Source: Planctomycetota bacterium
GTDB taxonomy: Bacteria > Planctomycetota > PUPC01
Direction of reading: 5' to 3'
DNA length: 5,964 nucleotides
Assembly: GCA_003559755.1 (NCBI GenBank)
Contig: PWKM01000211.1
Span: 1 to 5,964 of the forward strand
This document shows, in pieces, positions 1-4,933 of the stretch (the first letter of the stretch is position 1; each line of letters begins with the position of its first letter). A model generated the notes under the pieces. It ran no database searches. It saw nothing but the letters and a program-made list of their open reading frames with translations, and was not told the origin of the DNA. The position numbers were made by a program, and so were the translations under genes.

Positions 1-1
1 C

Positions 2-967
2 ACCCAGTTGACCGATCTCGACGCCGGCCCGAGCTTCCTCGGGGTCGCGGTAAACCCCGCCCGCCCCGAGGCATATTTCGCCCACGACGGCATAATCGTC
101 GCCATTGACCTTCACACTACCGAGCTGCGCACACTGTGGCAGGTGCACGACGGGTTCCGCCCGTCGATGATGAACTGCACCGCCGACGGCGAGTACGTCT
201 GCGGCAGCATCATCGAGGACGTGTCCGCCCGGCTGAACATCAAATCGGGGCACGCCTACTCCGGCTTCCGCGAGACGTTCGACGCCCGCCCGCTCAGCCG
301 GGTCTGGATGACGCCGACGGCGGGCGGTGAGACGCGGACCGTCCACGAGGAACGCTATTGGATCGCTCACGTGAACACGTCCCCAACGCGGCCGCGGCTG
401 ATCAGCTTCTGCCACGAAGGGCCGTGGGCCGAGGTCGATAACCGCATCTGGTGCCTCGATCTGGATACCGGCGAACGCTGGAAGGTCCGCGAGCGCGGGG
501 TGCCCGGCGAAGCGATCGGGCACGAGTACTGGTTCGCCGACGGCGAGCGGCTGGGCTACCACGGGCGCAGGCCGGACGGGACCCGGTTCTTCGGGAACAT
601 CCGTTACGATGACACCGAGAAGGTCGAGACGCTGTGGCCGGGCGAGATCGACCCGGCGCGCTCCGATGACCCCGCCACGTTCGCCAAGGCCGGGCACATC
701 CATTCGAACGATCATACCCTGATCGTCGGCGACGGCGGGGCGGCCGGCGACCACGTGCTGCTGTGGCGATGGAACGGCGAGGGCTACGACGGCCCGCGTA
801 AACTGTGCCGACACCGGGGCAGCTTCCACGTCCAGATTCTGCACGTGCACCCTCGGTTCACTCCGGACGGGAAGCAGGTCCTGTTCACGGCGGATCCGAA
901 CGGGTACGGGAACGTGTATCTGGCAGACGTGCCGGAGTTCGAGACGCTGCCCGAGGCGGGCGGCTGA
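2..967 (+). CDS. ogl: Oligogalacturonate lyase, 5'-truncated by window edge
   Basis: Predicted to cleave short (often unsaturated) oligogalacturonides by beta-elimination, normally in the cytoplasm, late in pectin degradation. The frame is open to the left edge, so the TTG at 8 is probably internal. About 70 N-terminal residues are missing compared with the roughly 388-residue Yersinia enzyme, a seven-bladed beta-propeller. Counting from the TTG at 8, FCHEGP is at 134-139, DNRIW at 144-148, GHEYW at 171-175, GHIHSN at 229-234 and QILHVHPRFTPDGKQ at 276-290. By recalled alignment, H230, Q276, H279 and H281 match the Mn-binding H287, Q350, H353 and H355; H172 matches the proposed base H242; R146 matches R217. 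The Arg expected just before the Gln (R349) is Val275 here. The gene ends 9 bases from the convergent cupin gene. The family call is firm; substrate size preference is not. Confidence 0.93.
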   Translation, partial: TQLTDLDAGPSFLGVAVNPARPEAYFAHDGIIVAIDLHTTELRTLWQVHDGFRPSMMNCTADGEYVCGSIIEDVSARLNIKSGHAYSGFRETFDARPLSRVWMTPTAGGETRTVHEERYWIAHVNTSPTRPRLISFCHEGPWAEVDNRIWCLDLDTGERWKVRERGVPGEAIGHEYWFADGERLGYHGRRPDGTRFFGNIRYDDTEKVETLWPGEIDPARSDDPATFAKAGHIHSNDHTLIVGDGGAAGDHVLLWRWNGEGYDGPRKLCRHRGSFHVQILHVHPRFTPDGKQVLFTADPNGYGNVYLADVPEFETLPEAGG

Positions 968-976
968 CCGCTCCGA

Positions 977-1555
977 TTACACCGGGCCGTGTGCGAACAG
1001 CGTCCTCAGCGGCGCGGCGCCCGTGCAGCGGCGGGCGTGGGGAGTGCCGGGCGGGACGTACACCGCGGTGCCCGGCCTCGCCTCGATCACGCAGTCGCCG
1101 ACCCGGATTTCCCCCTCGCCCGCGAGCACGTAGAGTGCCTCCTGGTCGTCGTGGGCGCGGGCATCGCCGAAGTCCGCCGACTCGGTCGTCGAGACGCCCA
1201 TCGTCTGGTCGCCGGTGGGCGCAGAGTGCGTATAGACGACTCGCACCGGCTCGTCGCCGGTCCTGCGGGTCGCGTGTTCCGTCCCGGGCGGCAGCAGGAA
1301 GGCGGCACCGGGGACGGCGTCGTGCTCGCGTCCGGCGATGGTGATCCGTCCGGCTCCGGCGGCCACGTACACTTCTTCCTGGTCGTCGTGCCGCTGAATT
1401 TCGCCGAACTCGGGAGCGGTGTACTCGGCGACACCGAGCGAGAAACCGCTCGTCGTCGGGACCTCCGGGCCGCCGATCAGGTCCTTGCTCCACCGGTCGG
1501 GGAATTCCTGGCGGCTGATCTCGGATTCGTGGATCGATATTCGCTCGCTCATCAT
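977..1555 (-). CDS. Bicupin (two cupin_2 domains) protein
   Basis: This 192-residue protein consists of two tandem beta-barrel cupin domains that clearly arose by duplication. RHDDQEEVYV (55-64) and PPGTEH (89-94) in the first match AHDDQEALYV (134-143) and PPGTPH (168-173) in the second. Each half keeps three of the four usual metal ligands: His56, Glu60, His94, and His135, Glu139, His173. The first His of the HxH motif is Gln54 in one half and Arg133 in the other. Cupins of this type include sugar isomerases, dioxygenases and ligand-binding proteins; no substrate can be named. No signal peptide or membrane segment is visible, so it is likely cytoplasmic. Two adjacent ATG codons are possible starts: GAGAGG lies 8 bases before the first, AGGAGG only 3 before the second. 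It faces a pectin-lyase gene, so a role in uronate metabolism is conceivable, but the opposite orientation argues against an operon. Confidence 0.88.
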   Translation of the reverse strand: MMSERISIHESEISRQEFPDRWSKDLIGGPEVPTTSGFSLGVAEYTAPEFGEIQRHDDQEEVYVAAGAGRITIAGREHDAVPGAAFLLPPGTEHATRRTGDEPVRVVYTHSAPTGDQTMGVSTTESADFGDARAHDDQEALYVLAGEGEIRVGDCVIEARPGTAVYVPPGTPHARRCTGAAPLRTLFAHGPV

Positions 1556-1574
1556 CCTCCTCGCCTCTCACAGA

Positions 1575-1602
1575 TTTCTAACGCTTCGCACATCATCACC
1601 AA
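1575..1602 (-). promoter_or_regulatory. Candidate sigma70-like promoter of the cupin gene
   Basis: On the minus strand, TTGGTG (1602-1597) is followed after 16 bases by TAGAAA (1580-1575). Each matches the -35 or -10 consensus at four of six positions. A start about seven bases further on would give a leader of 10-15 bases that still includes the purine-rich ribosome binding site. The matches are weak and the organism's sigma factor preference is unknown. Confidence 0.3.
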
Positions 1603-1614
1603 TCGGCCCCGATT
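1601..1614. promoter_or_regulatory. Perfect 6-2-6 palindrome, possible operator
   Basis: AATCGG, a two-base CC spacer and CCGATT form a perfect dyad in the intergenic region. It overlaps the candidate -35 box of the cupin gene, where a repressor would block polymerase. It could also serve the divergent small gene. A 12-base perfect dyad can occur by chance in a window of this size, so the position carries most of the weight. Confidence 0.35.
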
Positions 1615-1626
1615 ATGCTGGATGCG

Positions 1627-1683
1627 AGCCGCCGGCGCAACTCCCTCGAGTGAGAAAACGCCGTTCGGAACGCTCAAGCGGCT
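1627..1683 (+). other. Nested inverted repeats upstream of the small gene
   Basis: AGCCGC (1627-1632) pairs with GCGGCT (1678-1683). Inside, CGGCG (1633-1637) pairs with CGCCG (1659-1663), enclosing ACTC (1640-1643) and GAGT (1648-1651). CGTTC-G-GAACG (1662-1672) and CGCT-CA-AGCG (1671-1680) are alternative local pairings. If transcribed, this could be a structured leader ending 44-47 bases before the small gene's start. Otherwise the dyads may be protein binding sites. GC-rich DNA forms such repeats readily, so this is tentative. Confidence 0.25.
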
Positions 1684-1718
1684 GCGGTTTGTGACGATAC
1701 TATGGTGGACCGGGATCG

Positions 1719-1725
1719 AAAGGAG
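1719..1725 (+). promoter_or_regulatory. Strong ribosome binding site of the small gene
   Basis: AAAGGAG is a near-ideal Shine-Dalgarno sequence. It sits 2 bases before the ATG at 1728 and 5 bases before the ATG at 1731, which favours the second of the two adjacent start codons. Confidence 0.55.
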
Positions 1726-1730
1726 AAATG

Positions 1731-1880
1731 ATGAACAGAGACGCTCACCGCGAATTCAGACGACTGGTCGAGATGGCCCGTGCCAGGTACTCCCTGCCCG
1801 ACTCCTCCTTCGGTACGGTTGACATCGAGCGGTCGCCGGGGCATCGCACCCTCGGCTGCCTCAAGCGCGCCGACAACTGA
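1731..1880 (+). CDS. Small hypothetical protein (49 residues)
   Basis: I do not recognise this gene. It reads MNRDAHREFRRLVEMARARY at the N-terminus, a likely amphipathic helix rich in Arg. Then come a YSLPDSSFG turn-like segment and a C-terminal part ending in HRTLGCLKRADN with one Cys. The net charge is positive and there is no signal peptide or membrane segment. Support for coding comes from the strong AAAGGAG site at the right distance, a clean stop, and G or C at about 82% of third codon positions, as in the neighbouring genes. Without it, 1556-1908 would be a 353-base gap. It is divergent from the cupin gene and convergent with the reductase gene, with 28 bases between stops. The helix could bind nucleic acid or a protein partner, but that is a guess. 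It begins 44 bases downstream of a cluster of inverted repeats. Confidence 0.5.
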   Translation: MNRDAHREFRRLVEMARARYSLPDSSFGTVDIERSPGHRTLGCLKRADN

Positions 1881-1905
1881 CGCCGGGCGCCGGCGGCGAA
1901 GCCCG
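1881..1905. terminator. Weak GC-rich hairpin between convergent genes
   Basis: CGCCGG-GCG-CCGGCG (1881-1895) is a perfect 6-base stem with a 3-base loop. CGGGC (1884-1888) with GCCCG (1901-1905) is a competing pairing. It fills the gap between the stop codons of the small gene and the reductase gene and could act in both directions. Neither side has a U-tract, so intrinsic termination is uncertain. Confidence 0.3.
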
Positions 1906-1908
1906 CTC

Positions 1909-2505
1909 TCATCCTTGCTGCCCGTATTTCTCCACACATTCGGCCCCGTATCGCCGGGCGTCGTCCACCGCAGAGGGATGCTGTTCGGCGTCCCCCTTGC
2001 CGTCCAGCCCGGGCACGAACAGGCATCCCTGGTATTTCGTATCCAGTATGAAGTACCAGGTTTTGACGATCTGCTCGGTACAGCGGAGGAACCGGTCGTC
2101 CTTGAAGCCGCAGCAGCAGATGAACCCGCCGATCTGGTCGGGCTTCGGCAGTTCCATGTCGAGCAGGTATTTCCGCGACCAGTATGGCTGGCAGCGGTCG
2201 ATCATCGCCTTGGTCTGGGCGGACAGCGAGGTGAAGTAGATGGGCGCGGCCAGCAGGATAACGTCCCGTTGTTCGAGGGCGTCGTACACGATGGTCATGT
2301 CGTCGTCGATGACGCATCGGCCGTGTTTTGAGCAGTACCCGCAGTTCTGGCATCCCACGAAATCCAGTTCCCCGAGCCGGATGCGCTCGATGTCTGCACC
2401 CGCGTCTTCTGCGCCCGCCAGTGCGGCGTCGAGCAGGGTGGCGCTGTTCCCGCGTTTCTGTGGGCTGCCGTATATGCCGGTGAGCGTGACAGGGTGTTCG
2501 GGCAT
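1909..2505 (-). CDS. Flavodoxin-family NAD(P)H-dependent FMN reductase / iron-sulfur flavoprotein-like
   Basis: This 198-residue protein has the flavodoxin-like fold of the NADPH-dependent FMN reductase family and is probably a cytoplasmic electron-transfer or quinone/nitro-type reductase. GSPQKRGNS (residues 13-21) is the FMN phosphate-binding loop. APIYFTSLSAQTKAMIDR (87-104) is the second flavin-binding segment and a dimer-interface helix typical of the family. CQNCGYCSKHGRC (52-64) has the spacing CX2CX2CX5C, the compact motif that holds a [4Fe-4S] cluster in the archaeal flavoprotein Isf; many uncharacterised homologues share it. GFICCCGF (128-135) has three Cys in a row. I chose the ATG at 2505, with GGAG 11 bases upstream. 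A TTG at 2526 in the same frame would add seven residues but has no ribosome binding site. It follows topA by 69 bases on the same strand and may be co-transcribed. The physiological substrate is unknown. Confidence 0.92.
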   Translation of the reverse strand: MPEHPVTLTGIYGSPQKRGNSATLLDAALAGAEDAGADIERIRLGELDFVGCQNCGYCSKHGRCVIDDDMTIVYDALEQRDVILLAAPIYFTSLSAQTKAMIDRCQPYWSRKYLLDMELPKPDQIGGFICCCGFKDDRFLRCTEQIVKTWYFILDTKYQGCLFVPGLDGKGDAEQHPSAVDDARRYGAECVEKYGQQG

Positions 2506-2557
2506 GGTATCCGGGTCTCCGATCAAGTGAGGGATGGCCCCGTCATTCGGTGGGAGT

Positions 2558-2570
2558 GGCGGGCGCCGCC
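2558..2570 (-). repeat. Short hairpin just after the topA stop codon
   Basis: GGCGG-GCG-CCGCC is a perfect 5-base stem with a 3-base loop. It starts four bases beyond the topA stop codon, in the topA-reductase gap. No U-run follows. It might slow or protect the 3' end of the topA message, or be chance in GC-rich DNA. Confidence 0.25.
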
Positions 2571-2574
2571 CTCT

Positions 2575-4839
2575 CTAGTCCTCGCTGCTGCCGGTCTTCT
2601 CCGGCAGTTTGCTCGTGCGGTATTCGCACTTGGGATGGTTGGTACAGCCGTAGAACCCCTTCTTCCTGCCTCGGCCCCGTCGGTAGACCAACTCGCCGTC
2701 GCATCCTTCTTCGGGGCACTTGACGCCGGTGGGCAGTGGCTTTGTGTTTCGGCATTTGGGGAACCCGGAGCAGGCGATGAACTTGCCCCGCCTGCCGGTC
2801 TTGATGACCATCTGGGAGCCGCATTTTTCGCAGACCTCGTCGGTCGGTTCCGGCGGGGGGACGGGCTTTCCGTCGCGCCCGATGGGGCGGGTGTTCTTGC
2901 ATTCGGGATAGGCCGAGCAGGCGAAGAACTTGCCGTGCCGGCCGGTTTTGATGACCATTTTCTCGCCGCACTTGTCGCAGGGGAAGTCCGTCTCCTCGCC
3001 CTCATCCTCGTCATCGCGCTGGATGTATCTGCAATCGGGGTATCCTGAGCAGCCGACGAACCGGCCGTGCCTGCTCCACCGTTCGACGAGCGGCTCGCCG
3101 CACTCGGGGCAGGACTCGCCGGTCTGTATCCCCTTGACCTTGTCGAGCTCTTTCTCGGCCTTCTCCAGGTCGGCCTTGAACAGTTTGTAGAACTCGTCGA
3201 GCACCGACCGCCAGTCGCGGCCCTCCTCTTCGATCAGGTCCAGCTTGTCCTCCATCTCGGAGGTGAACTCGATGTCCATGATGTCGGGGAACCCGGCGAC
3301 AAGCAGGTCGGTGACCACGATACCCAGGTCGGTGGCATGGAAGGCGCGTTTAATCTGGTTGACGTATCCGCGCTCCTGGATGGTGGCGATGATCGGGGCG
3401 TAGGTGCTCGGCCGGCCGATCCCCTGGCGTTCGAGGGTTCGGATCAGCGACGCCTCGGAGTATCGGCGCGGCGGCTCGGTGAAATGTTGGGTGGGCTCCA
3501 GCTTGAGCAGGTCGAGCCGCTGCCCGTCCGAGAGCTCGGGCAGGTCCTGCTGGTCCTTGTCCTTGCGGGGCCAGACGCGGGTATGGCCGGGGAAGGTGCA
3601 GACCCGCCCGGTCGCCCGGAAGCTGCCCTCGGCGGCGGTGATGTCGACCCGGGTCGCCAGATACCGGGCGTCGGCCATCTGGCTCGCTACGAACCGGTCC
3701 CAGATGAGCTTGTACAGGCGGTACTGGTCGCGGCTGAGGTGGGGCTTGAGCTGCTCGGGCGTACGGTTGACATCGGTCGGTCGGACGGCCTCGTGTGCCT
3801 CCTGTGCCCCTTTCCGCGATTTATAGAACCGGGGCTTGGGCGGCAGGTAATCCTCCCCGTATGCCTTGGGGATGAGCCGGCGGCACTCCTCGACGGCGGA
3901 GCCGGCCAGCCGGAACGAGTCGGTCCGCATATAGGTAATCAGGCCGACGGCACCCTCGGGGCCGATATCGACTCCCTCGTAGAGCTGCTGGGCGACTCGC
4001 ATCGTCCGCGAGGCGGAGAACCGGAGCCGGCTGGACGCCGTCTGCTGGAGCAAGCTGGTGTTGAAGGGGGGCCCCGGCGACTGCTTCTGGCGTTTCTGCT
4101 TGACCTGATCGACGATGAAGGCGGCGGACTCGAGCGCTTCGGCGACGGCCCGGGCGTCCGTCTCGTTGCCCGGTCGGAACTTCTTGCCCGCCCACTTCAG
4201 GAGTTGGGCCTCGAACGCCTGGTCCTCGCCCCCGCCCTCGGGCGAGAGGATGGCGGCGATCTTCCAGTACTCCTCGGGCTCGAACGCGCGAATCTCCTTC
4301 TCGCGCTCGACGATGAGCCGGACGGCGACCGACTGGACGCGCCCGGCGCTGAGCCCCTTCGCCACCTTCTTCCACAACAGGGGGCTGAGCTGGTAGCCGA
4401 CGATCCGATCGAGCACCCGCCGGGCCTGCTGGGCGTTGACCCGGGCCATGTCGATCTTCCGCGGATGCTCGAAGGCGTCTCGGACCGCCCGCCCGGTGAT
4501 CTCGTTGAACGTGACACGAAACGCCTTGTCTTCGGGCAGCTTGAGGGCTTCGACGAGGTGCCAGGCGATGGCCTCGCCCTCGCGGTCGGGGTCGGGGGCG
4601 AGGTAAACGGAATCGGCGTTCTTCGCCGCCTGACGCAGTTTGTTCAGCGTCTTCCCCTGGCCCTGAATCGTCCGGTAAGTGGGCTCGAACCCGTTTTCGA
4701 TGTCCACCCCGAGCTTCTTCTTCGGCAAGTCCCGCACATGGCCTACGGATGCCTCGACGCGGTAGCCCTTGCCCAGATATCGGTTGATGGTCCGCGCCTT
4801 CGTGGATGATTCGACGATGACCAGCGATTTTTTTGCCAA
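2575..4839 (-). CDS. topA: DNA topoisomerase I (type IA)
   Basis: The enzyme relaxes negative supercoils by single-strand cleavage through a 5'-phosphotyrosine link; it acts on the nucleoid and is usually essential. The 754 residues begin with a TOPRIM domain: Glu10 in IVES, and Asp83, Asp85 and Glu87 in the DPDREGE metal-binding motif. KGLSAGRVQS (161-170) and the active-site motif GLITYMRTDS (299-308) follow, with catalytic Tyr303 and Arg305. ERQGIGRPSTYA (470-481) is also typical. The C-terminus carries four four-Cys zinc ribbons: Cys577/580/597/603, 621/624/641/647, 670/673/690/696 and 708/713/732/738. An acidic linker (609-618) separates the first two. Length is normal for the family. 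The start is TTG: MAKKSLVIVES is the classic TopA N-terminus, AGGAA lies 7 bases upstream, and no closer in-frame ATG fits. The gene lies between the phosphofructokinase and flavoprotein genes, all on one strand. Confidence 0.98.
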   Translation of the reverse strand: MAKKSLVIVESSTKARTINRYLGKGYRVEASVGHVRDLPKKKLGVDIENGFEPTYRTIQGQGKTLNKLRQAAKNADSVYLAPDPDREGEAIAWHLVEALKLPEDKAFRVTFNEITGRAVRDAFEHPRKIDMARVNAQQARRVLDRIVGYQLSPLLWKKVAKGLSAGRVQSVAVRLIVEREKEIRAFEPEEYWKIAAILSPEGGGEDQAFEAQLLKWAGKKFRPGNETDARAVAEALESAAFIVDQVKQKRQKQSPGPPFNTSLLQQTASSRLRFSASRTMRVAQQLYEGVDIGPEGAVGLITYMRTDSFRLAGSAVEECRRLIPKAYGEDYLPPKPRFYKSRKGAQEAHEAVRPTDVNRTPEQLKPHLSRDQYRLYKLIWDRFVASQMADARYLATRVDITAAEGSFRATGRVCTFPGHTRVWPRKDKDQQDLPELSDGQRLDLLKLEPTQHFTEPPRRYSEASLIRTLERQGIGRPSTYAPIIATIQERGYVNQIKRAFHATDLGIVVTDLLVAGFPDIMDIEFTSEMEDKLDLIEEEGRDWRSVLDEFYKLFKADLEKAEKELDKVKGIQTGESCPECGEPLVERWSRHGRFVGCSGYPDCRYIQRDDEDEGEETDFPCDKCGEKMVIKTGRHGKFFACSAYPECKNTRPIGRDGKPVPPPEPTDEVCEKCGSQMVIKTGRRGKFIACSGFPKCRNTKPLPTGVKCPEEGCDGELVYRRGRGRKKGFYGCTNHPKCEYRTSKLPEKTGSSED

Positions 4840-4846
4840 CGTGTGG

Positions 4847-4851
4847 TTCCT
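4847..4851 (-). promoter_or_regulatory. Ribosome binding site supporting the TTG start of topA
   Basis: AGGAA on the minus strand lies 7 bases before the TTG at 4839. With the conserved N-terminal protein sequence, it supports this non-ATG start. Confidence 0.6.
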
Positions 4852-4871
4852 GTTTCGAGTGGAGACACGGC

Positions 4872-4915
4872 CGCACCGAACCCGGCGGGCAGCGATGCCT
4901 CGAGGGCGCGGTGCG
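4872..4915 (-). repeat. Inverted repeat in the pfp-topA intergenic region
   Basis: CGCACCG (4872-4878) and CGGTGCG (4909-4915) are perfect 7-base arms 30 bases apart. The loop contains the 8-base palindrome CCTCGAGG (4898-4905). The element fills about half of the 94-base gap, ending 20 bases upstream of the topA ribosome binding site. It could be a leader structure, a processing site or a protein-binding dyad. No U-tract or clear promoter accompanies it. Confidence 0.3.
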
Positions 4916-4933
4916 AGCGGGATGGTCCCCTGG

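Noticed and set aside
977..1555. Calling the cupin KdgF on the strength of the nearby pectin lyase
   Set aside because: KdgF is a single-domain cupin of about 110 residues. This is a two-domain protein on the opposite strand with altered metal ligands.
989..1822. Plus-strand open frame across the bicupin gene and the intergenic region
   Set aside because: It is antisense to a clear duplicated cupin with conserved motifs, and its Arg/Gly/Val-rich translation resembles no protein family.
1674..1937. Minus-strand open frame opposite the small gene
   Set aside because: It overlaps the 3' end of the reductase gene in another frame and shows no family motif. The plus-strand frame has the much better ribosome binding site.
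2524..2526. TTG as the start of the reductase
   Set aside because: It has no ribosome binding site and adds only a non-conserved heptapeptide; the ATG at 2505 is closer to the beta strand that starts the fold.
3067..4809. Long plus-strand open frame of 580 codons opposite topA
   Set aside because: It lies entirely antisense to an unmistakable topA. Its translation is low-complexity, rich in Gly, Leu, Arg and Asp, with no recognisable domain. Such shadows are expected opposite GC-biased codons.
3821..4876. Second minus-strand frame overlapping the 5' half of topA
   Set aside because: It is a frame-shifted reading of topA, Arg/Ala/Pro-rich and without domains.
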